Shown: positions 9,267 through 20,639, counted from the stretch's first letter. The stretch: DNA of 64,000 bases from Karalla daura (GCA_029224185.1 CM055188.1:559001-623000), one strand, 5' to 3'. Notes: generated from the letters alone by a model not told the origin. Made by a program: numbers and translations.

Positions 9267-11378
9267 CTACAAGAAACAATGCATAGAGTGAGCTGGGATG
9301 ACAACACCACAGTAGACATTGTTAGAGATAGTGAAGGAAACAGTTTTGCAGACAGGCTGGAGTGTCGACTTTTCACATTTTGTCACATTTGTCATGTCAC
9401 ACACATTTGTCACACATTTTCAGCAAAAAGATATTTCTTTTTTGTTTCCATTATGGTAGTGTTGCAAAATAAGTGATATTTCTACAATTTCAAACAAGTA
9501 AAATTGCTACTGGTACGTAGCTGGTCAACTTCTTCATCACCATGGCAACTGATGCTGAGCAGCTAAATAGCTCCGGAGCAGGTTAGTTCTGGATAACATA
9601 TCCAAGATAACAAAAGCTCTGCCTCCTGACCGATCAGACATCAAGCCAGAAAAACCTGTATCTCCTGACCAATCAGCTCTCTGGAGATTCCTGTAGTGTT
9701 CCGTGGGTTTTGGAAGACCATCCTGAGCATGTCTTGAAGGAAGCAGACAGACTGAACCCCTCAGCCTTCTCTCATTAGCTGTTTGAGTGCTACAGGTTCT
9801 ACTTTATCTATTTCTGGAATTACTAAAAAAAACAACTTTTATATCTTTATAACTCTTACCCTTTATAACTTTTATATCTAAAAAGATATGACATAACTTT
9901 CTTCTTTGTTATGTTTTTATATTTGGTTCTATATTTTAGTCGCATTGACAGCGCTGGAGTTGCAGCAGAAAGAAGTACCAAAAATGCCCCCCACCCCTCT
10001 TTTACACACACACATACACACACCAATGTCCATGTTTCTAATTGGCCATGTGGTAAATGTGGTAAATGCCGCCTCTTTTTGTGCAGAAAACCACAGCTGG
10101 ATTGAGGAAGCCTAGGTTGACTAATCCAGTTGACAACCTGCTTCATCATAATGGCCAACACAAAACCAATGTTCACTCTCCAGGCAACAACAACTAAAAG
10201 ACAGTTATGAAGAGTGCTTTCATATGTGTCTCCCCAAACAAGTAGGGTTTCAGCTTATAAAAACATTAAATCTGAGGAAACACATTGTAGTATGTGCTTT
10301 TAGCTGTCTTTGTAGGCTGATTTGAAATAACAGTAAAATACACTGTTTTGGGGAAATCTATTGAAGCACCGCTGCCTCAGATGGAAAATTTACATACACA
10401 CACATATTATGGTTTATATGACACGATTCCCAGTTACAGCTGCACTGTTTTTGTTCAGATTTTTATTTTCCTCCCTTTGATGGGGCCGAGCCCACAGGGC
10501 CTGAGCCACCTGTATGCAAGCAGATGCATTTCTAAGGACCAGTGGTGCTGGGAATCCTATGGGTTTGGTTCAGATTTTTATTTTATTTTCCCCATTTTTT
10601 TTAAAGGGGCCATGGAGTATACATATGCAATTTGGGCGGCTGATACAGACCACTGCCCTTACTCTGGCCATCCAAACGTTACATATGTTCACCTGAAGGG
10701 AGCGTGTTTTGCCCGATAACTCCCACATTGTATGTTGCAAATTCAAAAGCCTTACAAACTTAAAAACCCCTCTCCAAAAAGTTTCTTGTTAAAGTAGGAA
10801 GATGAAAATTAATACACATGTAAGTTGTGAGTCTCTTGGTCAGAACCAATCATCGAGGACAGCCATTTTGATTTCAGTGGACAACTTTTAATGATTTCCA
10901 CACATCACACTGCAACTGCACAGGGATCAGCTTCATCTTGTATGTCCATCATCTCAATAGATTTGTGATGAAAAGTTATGAGAAGCTTCTCATGTGTTGA
11001 TGGTGGTTGGAACTGGTCAATGTGCGTCAAACGGTAAGGCTTGAATCCCATCCAACTGCTTGCTGCTGCTAGTAATGTGTAATTTCTGCCTAAGGAGCCC
11101 AATGTTTTGTTGAAAATGTCAATACACGCTCATGCATACACACACACACACACACAGTTTGTGTATTATTAACGTATGTAGCTATAAACACACTCTTGTA
11201 TCAGTAATCACTAAGACTATTAGTAACAGTAAGAGAAGTATGTTTGTTGCAACCCTAAATCTAACCTTAACAAGCAGCCATGTTAGGTTTAGGGTGTTAG
11301 GCTGCTCAGCTGTACCGAACCCAGGAATAGACGGACCAGGAGAACAAAGACCATCATCACCAGCACCGACTGTCTCAC
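9267..11378 (-). other. shisa4-like intron 1, with repeats
   Basis: About 2.1 kb. It contains a repeat at about 10480-10760 that resembles 20640-20920 in reverse ('gggaatcct', Gln-like T-rich tract, 'acattgtatgt'), and a segment at about 10765-10920 with 'gccattttgatttcagtgg' that recurs at 45190 and is related to 53520-53900. CA tracts lie at 9999-10022 and 11138-11156. Confidence 0.7.
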
Positions 11379-11436
11379 CATGAGAGGAGCCGAAAACGAC
11401 GGCGAGCAGAGCCAGCGCGAGCCCAGTGACAGACAT
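11379..11436 (-). CDS. shisa4: shisa4-like, coding exon 1 (signal peptide)
   Basis: Starts with ATG at 11436 and encodes MSVTGLALALLAVVFGSSHG before a strong donor gtgaga at 11378-11373. The hydrophobic core LALALLAVVF and small residues after it form a classic cleavable signal peptide, as expected for a type I membrane protein. The exon is 58 nt and leaves in phase 1, which matches exon 2. This start is preferred because no other in-frame ATG with a signal-like sequence is near. Confidence 0.88.
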
Positions 11437-11751
11437 GCCGCTTGTTAGGCAGAACAGTCCGATCCTCCAAGATGCGATGATTTCATTGGTCTGGGGATAC
11501 GAGAAGAATCGAGCTAATGCTCGTCCTCTGACATGGTACAGGCCGGGACCGGATATGCATTGTCAAGACCTCGACGTTAATCGACGTTAACCAGATGAGT
11601 CGACACCTCGTGGCTGTGACGTAGTATAAACCGGACCATAGACTGCTACCCATAGACATAATAAAAGAGAAGACGCCGCATTGGCTTCCGGGACTCGAGA
11701 AATGCGGCCGCCATCTGGAGGAGGTCTCGAGCGAAAACAACCGGTGGAAGC
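11437..11751. promoter_or_regulatory. Divergent intergenic promoter region, shisa4-like / THAP remnant
   Basis: Only 315 bp separate the shisa4-like ATG (minus) from the THAP-like ATG (plus). The region is CpG-richer than its surroundings and has a duplicated 'tcgacgttaa' (near 11570-11590), 'gtgacgtag' and, towards the THAP side, 'cccatagacataataaaaga', a TATA-like module. A bidirectional promoter is inferred. Confidence 0.5.
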
Positions 11752-11981
11752 ATGCCTGTGCACTTTGCCGCATATAACTGCCAAACTCGGAAAACTGTTG
11801 AAAACAGGGCTCCTGGAATTACTTTTCACAAGTAAGATTTGAACATTATTTTGGGTTGTAATTTGTGAATAGAATATTACTGTCTGAGGAGGGAAAGATT
11901 AACAAGTGATTCAACTGTGCTTTGCAGTGAACATTTTAAGCAGGAGGATTTTGAAAGACAGGTCAGATTGTCCGACTCATA
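11752..11981 (+). pseudogene. THAP-domain gene remnant
   Basis: Exon 1 (11752-11831) encodes MPVHFAAYNC, then a basic stretch and APGITFHK, followed by donor gtaaga. A second piece (about 11890-11978) encodes LRRE...STVLCSEHFKQEDFE and then a stop. These are the two halves of the C2CH zinc-dependent THAP DNA-binding domain. Two defects are visible. The first zinc-ligand Cys (usually about residue 5, in the pattern C-A-A-Y-N-C) is Phe. The part between the halves, which should carry the conserved Trp, is missing and there is no matching acceptor. THAP domains occur in host regulators and in P-element-like transposases; which this came from cannot be told. It is probably non-functional. Confidence 0.75.
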
Positions 11982-12118
11982 GATGAGTGTAGATGAGCAT
12001 AGGTGTTATTCTATCCGTCTTCAGCTTCCCGCCTCATCTCCAAAGAGACTCTTTGGCATAAGACTATTAGCGTTCATAAATGTAAATATTCTGTTATCAA
12101 TCACAGGGCAGGGTGAGA

Positions 12119-12121
12119 TTC

Positions 12122-12206
<85 letters not shown>
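12119..12206. repeat. (CTAT)n microsatellite
   Basis: About 21 perfect CTAT units. Further short CTAT/TATA tracts follow at about 12370-12410 and 12490-12535. Confidence 0.98.
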
Positions 12207-12415
12207 GTTTTGTCATTTTAGTCGAGGTGTCAATTTGCTGTTAAACTTTAGAATCTGCATTATTTTATTGCAAGTCTGAAACACAAAGTTAGAGTGTGTA
12301 GAGGCATTTCCCCTCCCGATTTATTATCCAGGCTTTGTTCTAGTCACTTATTGTTGTCACTTTTTTGTTATGTAACCCTGTCTATGTATTTTATATCTAT
12401 ATATCATCTATATTG

Positions 12416-12466
12416 CCCCCATGACCTGGACCCAGATAAACAGAAGAAGATGGATGAATGGATATT
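12416..12466 (+). repeat. Non-LTR-type 3' tail with (ATGG)n
   Basis: 'catgacctggacccagataa' followed by 'cagaagaagatggatgaatgg' is the 3' end of the widespread fish element whose reverse copy is at 5450-5640. Only the tail is left. Confidence 0.6.
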
Positions 12467-12779
12467 TATCTTTCTCCGTATATATTCATGTTTATCTATC
12501 TATCTATATATACATATATAAATGTATTTATATATATTGCTTAATTTTTAAACTCGTTAAACAAGCTGAATAGGACTTTTACTGCCACCATCTGCTTCTG
12601 CATTGTGTGTTTTGAAAAATACCTATCAAACATCCCATATATCAGAATATTCTGTTACTGTTAAGCCCACTTTGAATATCAATATAAGTCAAACAATTGC
12701 CCTGTGTCATAGCTACATATATGACGTTTGCATAAAAAAACTCGTGAAAATCAGTGAAGTATTCAGCGAGTTATGATTA

Positions 12780-13473
12780 ATTAACTGCGCTGACATGTCA
12801 CTGCACCTAACAGATTACACCGAGTGGAGCCGGACACCATTCCAAGATGGCGGCCCCGCGTCTCATCAGTGCCAATAGGCAGTAGCGACCGTTGCGGCGT
12901 CTACTCTTTATTATGTCTATGTTGCTGCTGCCATGCCCCGCCATGCCCCCATGGAAGGGTCATGGATGTATTATGAGAACTCATGGATGTATATTTATAT
13001 ATAGTATAATTATTATACATCCATGTGAGAACTGGATACCGGATCAAACATTTCCTATCACAAACAGTCCATAAGAAAGGCTGCATGTTGACATTCCCAC
13101 CCTGTGATATTTATCACACTGCATACCAGTACTTATGAATTGATGCCTTGAGACAAACTACAATACACATCCATGCTTCCAGTTTTGATTGAAAATATTT
13201 TTACACGTCAGGGCTGCAGTGGATGCCAAAGTTAAATGAACCGCTTACCCACCTCCGAAACATTGAAACTTCATCTCCACAGACATCTCACAAACTCATT
13301 AACACATACACTTAAATTGCATTTATTTTTCTTAAAATTAGATTTAACTTAAAACACCTAGACATTACACAACAACCTAAGCAATTACGTACATTATATA
13401 CACGTGCACATATACGCATGCATTATATACACATTACACACATACATACATTACACACACATACATACATACA
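12780..13473 (+). repeat. rep-A repeat, third copy, left part
   Basis: From about 13050 it matches 2710-3110 closely ('cctatcacaaacagtccata', 'gctgcatgttgacattc', 'cttcatctccacagac'). It retains the segment 'gccaaagttaaatgaaccgc' missing from the 2-kb copy. It is interrupted at a TA in its TACA-rich tract by the Tc1 element at 13476-14899 and resumes at 14902. Confidence 0.8.
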
Positions 13474-13475
13474 TA

Positions 13476-14899
13476 CAGTATGTCACAAAAGTAAGTACAA
13501 CCCTCACATTTCTTCAGATTTTTAAGTGTATCTTTTCATGGGATGACAATTAGAAAAGGATGCTTTGACACTATGAAAAGTAGCCTCTCTGAAGCTTATT
13601 TAACAGTGTAAATGTATTTTTCCCTAAATACAACTATTAATAGCTAAAACCCTGGTTACAAAAATAAGTACACCCCAAAGAGAATACACCCCTAAATGCC
13701 CAAATAAGGCCCTGCTTGCCATTTTTCCTCCAAAATGTCATGTGACTCGTTAGTTTAACTAAGTCTCAGGTGTAAATAGGGAGTTTGCTTGTTCAATTTG
13801 TCAAACAGCTCTCACACTCTCTCATACTCATCACTGAAAGTCCCAAGATGGCATCTCGTGGCCTGGAACTCTCTGAGGATCTTAATAAACAAGTTGTTGC
13901 ACTCCATATTAATGGCAAAAGCTATAGGAAGATTTCCAGGATCCTGAAGTTGAGCTGCAGCACAATGGCCAAGATCCTACAGCGTTTTAAAAAGACAGGC
14001 TCCACTCTGAACAGGCCCCGTGCTGGGCATCCAAGGAAGCTGAGTGAATGTGCAGAGCGCCACATCCAAATCCTGTCTAAGAAAGATAGACGCAGGAGTG
14101 CTGTCAATATTAATGTAGAGATTGGGGAAATTGTTGATCAGCCTGTGAGTTCTCAGACCATACGCCCCACACTTCATAGAATTGGTCTGCATGGTTGTCA
14201 GCCATGTATGGCGGCAACCAGGCGAGGAGTACAATGATGCATGAGTGCATTTGGTGTTGGAGAGTTGCACTTCATTGAGGGAAACATGAACTCCACCATA
14301 TACTGTGAAATACTGGAGCAGAAAATGATTCCCTCCCTCCAAAAGCTGAGTCGCAGGGCAGTGTTCCAGCATGACAATGACCCAAAACATGCCTCTAAGA
14401 TGACCATGTCTTTCCTAAAGAGGCTGAGGGTAGAGGTGATGGAATGGCCAAGCATGTCTCCGGACCTAAACCCAATTGAACATCTTTGGTGCATCCTCAA
14501 GCTGAAGGTGGAGAAGCACAACGTCTCGAATATCCACCAGCTCCGTCACATTGTCCTGAAAGAGTGGAAAAGCGTTCTGGTGGCAACCTGTGAGGCTCTG
14601 GTGAACTCCATGCCCAGGAGAATTGAGGCAGTGCTGCAAAATCTTGGTGGCCACACAAAATATTGACAAAACAGGAACTTTCACTAAAGGGTGTACTTAC
14701 TTTTGTAACCAGGGTTTTAGCTATTAATGGCTATATTTGTTTTTTTTTTAGGAAAAAATACATTTACACTGTTATTTGAGCTGCACAGAGATTACTTTTT
14801 ATTGTGTCAAAGTGTCATTTTCTAATTGTCGTCCTTTGAAAAGATACACTTAAATATCTGAAGATATGTGAGGGTTGTTCTTAATTTTGTGACATACTG
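13476..14899 (+). mobile_element. Tc1-like transposon with ~200-bp terminal inverted repeats
   Basis: The ends 'cagtatgtcacaaaagtaag' and its complement at 14880-14899 are flanked by TA (13474-13475, 14900-14901), the Tc1/mariner target duplication. The inverted repeats run about 200 bp (13476-13680, 14690-14899), including 'ctattaatagctaaaaccct' on one side and its complement on the other. The element is about 1.42 kb, somewhat shorter than a full Tc1-like element because of an internal deletion in the transposase. Confidence 0.93.
13848..14666 (+). pseudogene. Tc1-like transposase, internally deleted (DD34E)
   Basis: The first frame, from ATG 13848 (MASRGLELSED), holds the paired-type HTH DNA-binding region (KSYRKISRILKLS..TMAKILQRF) and a GRPR-like stretch. 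It ends at a stop at 14235. A second frame (14241-14666) holds ELHFIEGNMN, the second catalytic Asp in FQHDNDPKHASK and the Glu in SPDLNPIEHLW; by my count 34 residues separate them. The part between, about 80 residues with the first catalytic Asp, is deleted. The enzyme cannot be active, though the inverted repeats could still be mobilised in trans. Confidence 0.92.
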
Positions 14900-14901
14900 T
14901 A

Positions 14902-15044
14902 TATATTACACACATATACACATACATTACACACAGACACACTGGGCTGTGGGTTCCTCTGTCCTCATGTCTCTAAGCCGACCTATGAAGATATTCTTCA
15001 CTCCGCCCCGAGACTTCTAGCCTTCTATATATATATCTATGCTT
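14902..15044 (+). repeat. rep-A repeat, third copy, right part, plus TATA-like module
   Basis: Continues the copy broken by the Tc1 element ('actgggctgtgggttcctct'). It then reads directly into the 'ccttctatatatatatctatg' module, reverse orientation relative to 1862-1900. This shows what normally follows rep-A at the place where the CPSF3-like fragment sits in the 3-kb copy. Confidence 0.75.
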
Positions 15045-15502
15045 GTGGGTGCCCAATGTGGGCGGAAGTACCTGATCTGGGCTCTGTGTGCACACATGTG
15101 CGGTTTGTGTATTGTAGTCCTGAGTGTTCATGACAATGCCAAATTCGTCCCTTGCGGTTTGTTTACATTCTATTACCTCATATTGGCGTGAAAGTGCCTT
15201 TCAGCAAGAGAACTATCTTACTGACAAAACTTTCTAACTTTTTCGTAGTTTTACTGTTTTATTCATTATAGAATGACTTTTGAATTTTATAAAGCACTGC
15301 TGGAATATATTTCCACAGGAGAATGATCTACTGTGGTGTCTGTGAACTGCCATAACCAAACAGGTACGATTCAGGCAAGCAAACCGTCCTTCTTCCTTAC
15401 ACGTCATGTCCTTTTTCCTGAAACACTATCAAACGTCATTGTGCGCATGTGCAGCATACACAGAGCCCATATTGGGTGCTTCCGCCCACATCGGGCACCC
15501 AC
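15045..15502. mobile_element. 458-bp MITE-like element with ~60-bp inverted ends
   Basis: 15045-15065 ('gtgggtgcccaatgtgggcg') is the inverse of 15482-15502 with one mismatch, and the similarity continues inward through 'gggctctgtgt' and the 'catgtgc' motif. No coding capacity. I could not define a target duplication, so the superfamily is open. A truncated relative is at 1545-1868. Confidence 0.7.
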
Positions 15503-15599
15503 AGAATTTCACATTAAGAGGCCAGAGGGGTCCATATCCTGGAAAAGTTCATTATCTTGGGAATAAGTAGATTTCTTTCTGATTGATATTATTTGGAAT

Positions 15600-16060
15600 T
15601 AATTTGACTTTGCAAATATTTATTTACCTTTGTCTTTTCTTTGTGTTGACCGTTGTCCATGGTTTTTGAATAGTGGATTTCATTGTTGGTTGTTATCTCC
15701 CAAGTGTGTCCATTTGGTTTGATAAGTTGAGTATATATGTTTCCCCAGGGTGTCATTTAAGAGGCCAACCTCCTTTGAGTTAAGTTCTGTTAAGTTTAGT
15801 TATTTAATTTTGTATTGACTACTGTTTTTTTTTTTTTTTTACTGTTCTAGAATTTGTCAATTTAATGTAATTAATTTGTGACCGGATTCATCATTTCTTT
15901 TTGTAGTTAATAAATCCTGACTTTCAAATTCTGTTATGCTGTGTCTCTTGTGCCTGCTGCTTGGTCCCTCACAGGGAGCATATATTGAGTGAAGAGAATT
16001 GGACCGAGCACAGATCCTCGTGGAACCCCTTTGACTGACTTTCGTGTGGGGAGACTGATT
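15600..16060. other. No gene; T-rich tail-like repeat remnants
   Basis: Contains a T18 run at about 15823-15840 and a segment similar in style to 5880-6150. Nothing codes convincingly. Confidence 0.4.
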
Positions 16061-16069
16061 ATCATCATC

Positions 16070-18240
16070 AATCAGAATCAGAATCTGAAGAACTTTATTT
16101 GTCCCCGTGGGCCGATTGCTATACAGCTGAGCAGCATGTCTTTAAATAAGGACAGGGCATAAACAGACAGGTAAAAAAGTGAATGAAAAAGAGTAGAATA
16201 GAATAGAATAGAATAAAAATTTGAATACGAATAAATAGAATGTACAGTACATACACAATATGAGAATATAAAAAATAAGATGACTGTATTGAGTACACAC
16301 AATATAAACTAAGGTGACTGTAGTGAGTAATAAGGTGTCTGTAGTGAGTGAGAGTGTTAAAAGGGCTGTGGAGTAGGGTAGTTCTGGAAGGGCAATTGTG
16401 TGTGGGAAATGGTGTTATTTGCTGGAGTTAAAGAGCAGAGTGGCTTTGGGGACAAAGGTGGCTCTCCTCCTCTCAGTCCTGCAGGAGATAGAGTTGAGGC
16501 ACCGCCCAGACGGGAGCCATTAAAATGTGGGATGGGGTCTGAGGGCCTGTTGGATTTAAAGTAATGGGGCCTACCTGTCAGAGTTCTGCCAGGATGTGGG
16601 ACTGCAAAGTGTTGAATGCTGATGAGAAATCAGCAAACAGGAGTCTGGCAGAGGAGTCAGGGAGCTCCAGATGTTTGTGGATGGAGTCCATGATGAAGAT
16701 TTTTGCATCTTTTGCACCTCTGTGTACACGGTAAGCAAACCGGAGTGGATCCATCAGGGGCTCGGTTGCTCTGATGATGTGCTGTTTTATGAACTTCTCA
16801 ATGGACTCATCACCAGCGAGATGAGGGCCACGCAGCGAAGATCATTCTGGAACTTTGGGTTGTTTTTTTGGGGGATGGGAATGACTGTAGAGTGTTTCCA
16901 CACCTGGGGAACAGTGTGACTGTCAATGGAGATTTGTAATAGAGTCCAGAACACACTTCCTAGTTGCCCTGCACACTGTCTCAGAACTCAGCTGTTGATG
17001 TTGTCAGTACTGGGTGAGGGCTAGGGTTAGGGTTCTCTTGAGGGCTCTCACCCCGTCCTCAGTCCTGAAGGTGAGTGCAGAGGTGCCAGGTTTGAGCGAG
17101 GATCTCGTCTCCTCGAGCTGGGTGATATTGGTTCTGGGGGATGGAGGGGATGGTGGTCTCCACCTGGGGGATGGAGGGGATGGTGGTCTCCACCAGATGG
17201 TTCTGGGGGTGAAGACTACAGTATTCGTTGAGGCCATGGTTTTGAGGCCCTGCCTGGCTGAGCGAATGTCCTCTGTGGTGAATTCTTTACCACTGTGTTT
17301 TTATAGTTTAGTTCAGTGGCTTTTATGGCCCTGTTGACCTCCTATTTCACCAGTGCAGAGCCAGTGAAGAAAATCCTCTTTTTTTTATTAAGGATTTCCT
17401 TAAGCTCCTTTGTGATCCAGGGTTTGTTGTTGGGCTAGATGGTGATGTTTTTTGAGGGAATAATGCTGTCCACACCGATGTATGATGTCACTGTGTCGAA
17501 GAAAGGAGGCTGTCCCAGTCAGTGGCTTTGAAACATCCTTGGAAACATCCTTTGAAACATCACTTTCCGCTGTCCACTGTTTTTGGTGACCCTCTTAATC
17601 CTCTTGATGACAGGGGTGTAAGCAGGGGCCTGCAGGATGGTGTGGTGGTGAGTGCTGCATGTAACATACTGTTGGAGTCCTTTAAGAGACTTGTCAGGGG
17701 AGCAGTGGTTAAAATCACCCAGGATGAATTTAGGAGAGTCCGGTGATAATTGAAAAGCTGTGGTAATTCTCTGGGGAGGCAGTAGGGGCGCAGGGAAACA
17801 ACAAAGCTTGATGTCCATGGTGCACAGCTTCTCCCTTAGAGTGACTGTAGAGCACCAGCTGTTGTTTACATACAGACACGCCGCCAGCACGTTGCTCTCT
17901 GGTGCGTTCATTGTCTCTGTCCAGACGGAGGGGGGGGGCATCGATGTGCAGAATGCTGTCATCGTCACTGTTGTTTAGCCACGATTCTGTGAATGCCGGA
18001 ACAGAGGCAGTTCTCTACTTGACAGTACACAGGCTTGCAGCCCGTCCAGCTTGTTGCGGAGGGATCAACATTGGCCAGGATATTGGACGGGAGTGCTCAT
18101 TGTTTGTGTGTCTCTTGAGTCTGGTTCTCACACCACCCTTCTTTAGTCCCCTCCTGGCTGACTTCGTTTGCGTGTCCACGGAGAAAAGCTGAAGACCAGG
18201 CTCCAGCCACACGTGGGTGAGGAAGTGGTGTAGGTGAGCC
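16070..18240 (-). pseudogene. Decayed Rex1/CR1-like LINE, minus strand
   Basis: The plus-strand start 'atcagaatctgaagaacttt' is the complement of a non-LTR 3' tail, so the element runs on the minus strand. Reverse transcriptase motif A is readable near 16660-16610 (FADFSSAFNT). Endonuclease pieces are readable at about 17968-17600 (CLYVNNSWC...VTLREKLC, FILGDFNHCS). Frameshifts and stops are many. The protein pattern matches the much better kept LINE at 40905-44345. A 30-bp tandem duplication lies at 17134-17193. Confidence 0.8.
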
Positions 18241-18457
18241 ATGAGACCATGTCGAGGTCTCTGAAATGCGCATGTCCGAAGAATCGTAGAAGAAAGAGAA
18301 AGGGGAAAGATAAAGAATATGCCAAGAGCATTAGGTCAGAAAAACATGCAGAACAAGACACAAAACTGCTCAGCTGACTGGCCAGTCCGCCACTAGCAGC
18401 AACCGGGGACTAGTCTAAAGCAGAGCCTCTGGTTCCAAGTAGATTTTTCTAGTCTCC
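18241..18457 (-). repeat. L2-like LINE fragment, left flank of the solo LTR
   Basis: The last part ('aagtagatttttctagtctcc') matches 51961-51980 in the better L2 copy, and continues after the LTR at 18882. The region 18241-18400 is a degraded extension of the neighbouring LINE with no readable frame. Confidence 0.5.
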
Positions 18458-18881
18458 TGTAGTGCCTAAAGTAGTGTGTCTGTGTTTATGTTAAGTCATC
18501 AGCTTCATATAAGGAAATTAATTTTTATTATGGGTTGCGTTTGGGGTAGAACTGTCTAAGAGGAAGATGGGTGATGGTCAGCTGAAGCCAGATGGCCTTG
18601 GGGGTCAGTGACCTTAAGACCAACAAATGGTCAGAGGGAGTATTTCAGTCCTAGGAGAAGTGTGTAAAATGTGTGAGCTTGGAGCAGAGGACATTTGGCT
18701 TTTCCTCTCCAAGCATAGCATGTTGCTTGCTTGATACTGTTCTTCTCTGCAATAAACCTCCTATTTGCAACTAAGACAGTGTCAGCAGGGTCTCCTTCAT
18801 CATTGTCAATACTATCTTCAACATCAGCTCTTAAGAAACTACAGAATTCTGGCGTCACAAACAGGATCTGGTGCAACTACA
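18458..18881 (+). mobile_element. Solo LTR-like insertion, 424 bp, 4-bp target duplication
   Basis: Begins TGTAGT and ends ACTACA (perfect 6-bp inverted ends, TG...CA). CTCC lies immediately outside on both sides (18454-18457, 18882-18885). Comparison with 51965-51990 shows the L2 sequence is continuous without it. Inside are a TATA-like 'catataagg' near 18508 and AATAAA at about 18751, as expected for an LTR. 'ggcgtcacaaacaggatctg' near the 3' end looks like a primer-binding site but lies inside the TG...CA unit. Probably a solo LTR of an endogenous retroelement; no coding region remains. Confidence 0.65.
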
Positions 18882-19135
18882 CTCCTTAGTAAGATCTGGT
18901 CAACTGTATCAAAAGCAAGTCTAAGATCTTGTTGTGGAAAAATTCTTGATCTGTCTGGGAAAATCAAAAAGCAAGACTGGAACAGGTTCCAGGTGTTTAT
19001 TCCCTGCAGAGAAGGACAACACACTCTGACCACTGTCAGATCAGAGGAGTGCTTCCCTGAGGGAGAGGTCAAAGTGCACATCCTGACCCCCAGGAATACA
19101 CCCCTAAGTGTGAAAACCATTTGGTCATAATAAAC
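18882..19135 (-). repeat. L2-like LINE fragment, minus strand
   Basis: Minus-strand translation reads DLRLAFDTVDQ, a decayed reverse transcriptase motif A. The adjoining block 18920-19060 matches 52710-52800. The segment lying between these two blocks in the 52-kb copy is absent here. Confidence 0.6.
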
Positions 19136-19288
19136 AAATTGTCAAGAATTGAGCAAGCCTTTACAACTGCTCCTATGAGCTGGGGACTTTCATAGGCATA
19201 ACAATGGACGTGTTAAGTAGCAGGGAATGATTTTATTGTTACGTTCTTGAGTCTTCGATGGCTGCAGCACACAGAGTTCAGGCTATAT

Positions 19289-19492
19289 CAGGAGTAGGCA
19301 ACCTGTTCCACATAGAGCGACTGTGGCTGCAGGGTTTTGTTCCAACCTGTCCACAGGACACTGATTGACCAATCAACTGTCTGAAGACTCAGATTAGTTG
19401 ATTGAATAAGCCAAATCAGGTGCGCTGCTGCCTGGTTGGAACAAAAACCCGCAGTTACAGTGGCTCTTTGTGGAACATGTTACCTACCCCTG
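19289..19492. mobile_element. 204-bp hAT-type MITE with perfect 8-bp target duplication
   Basis: GGCTATAT is present at 19281-19288 and 19493-19500. Between them the ends CAGGAGTAGG and CCTACCCCTG begin inverted repeats that include 'ctgttccacatagagc' and its complement near 19462-19480; most of the element can fold back on itself. An 8-bp duplication and CAGG-type ends fit the hAT superfamily. It has no coding capacity. Confidence 0.92.
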
Positions 19493-19500
19493 GGCTATAT

Positions 19501-20165
19501 CTAAATGAATACTGACATTAATCATATGTTCCTAGATGCATGTAAAATTTTCACCACTATCTAACAAGACAAGAACGAAACAAGATAAGATAAGTTTGGA
19601 GATCGGCCTGTAGTTCTCTAAAATTCACAGAACAAGGGAAAGTTTCTGAAGGGGGGTTTGATTATGGCAATCTTAAAATTAAAAGGAACATAACCTGTGG
19701 TTAGGAGCAGGTTAATGAGGTCAGGTAAGGAAGTGTAAATTAAAGGGAATGGGTCTAGGAGGCAAGTCGATGCTTTAGAGGAGGGGGGATGATAGTAGTC
19801 AACTGATGCAGGTCAATGGGGACAAAAGAAGCTAGTGACCTGTCGATATTTCAAAATGTATCCTGAATGGTTGCAATATTCATTTCAGTTATTTCAGTTA
19901 CAATTACTGATTACTATAATTTTGTTACAGAAGAAACTCATAAAGTCACAGCTTCTGAGATGTGTGGGAATACACTGGTAGGCATAACCGTAACAGCTAG
20001 GTTATGCTAAACTAAGCCAGGCTCTTCTCCTGCCCCCTAGTCTACACATCTAAAATAGACCTAGGTGTGTTTATCTGTATGTGGCACAAAAACGCTGACA
20101 CCAGGACAAATTCCTATGTGTTTTTCTGCACAATGGCAATAAAAGGATTCTGATTCTGATTCTGT
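19501..20165 (-). repeat. L2-like pre-RT fragment (minus) and a LINE tail
   Basis: The block 19905-19980 ('ataattttgttacagaagaa', 'gtcacagcttctgagatg') matches 52425-52480, which encodes FLSFFNDKIITIRQ on the minus strand. 20115-20165 ('ggcaataaaaggattctgat') is a non-LTR 3' tail in plus orientation. Confidence 0.55.
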
Positions 20166-20639
20166 GGGTGAGTTACACCCAGCTTCTGTACTGTCACAGG
20201 AGTGTTTGGAGTGTTATGTCCCAGACAGTTAGAAAGCAGAGATGAATCTATTGTAATTTTCTTGGACACTTATTTTGTTTAGTTTCTATACTAAACAACG
20301 ACAAAAAAATGTTTCTGTACTTGCATAGAATCATCTCACAAAGTAAAAAGTTTACACTTAACAGAATGAAAAATGAATTATCCATATCCAGGTCATCTGT
20401 CTCCTCTTTGTAACATCGGACTCTCTTGATTTTGTTTCCACGTTGGAGAAGAATGAAAAGAAAGTTCGCTACTTTTTTCCCTTGTGTATGTGAACATTTC
20501 AACTGACAACAACAAAGTTTTACCTATGACTGTAATGTAACAACGGCAGCAACAAGCCTCACAATATGATGATTTCTTGTCAGCTGATCCCATCAGCCAC
20601 TGTGGGACTAGCGACATGACTTCACATCCCCAATTTATG

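Noticed and set aside
11752..11981. Functional THAP gene
   Set aside because: First zinc-ligand Cys is Phe, the middle of the domain is missing and a stop follows soon after CSEHF.
16190..16215. (AGAAT)n tract as a regulatory site
   Set aside because: It is the usual pentamer-rich 3' tail of a non-LTR element.
17022..17035. 'agggttagggttc' telomere-like repeat (also near 30425)
   Set aside because: Only two units; too short to be an interstitial telomere, expected by chance.
20248..20502. Minus-strand frame in 20.2-20.5 kb
   Set aside because: Composition and lack of homology or splice sites suggest random AT-rich frame.
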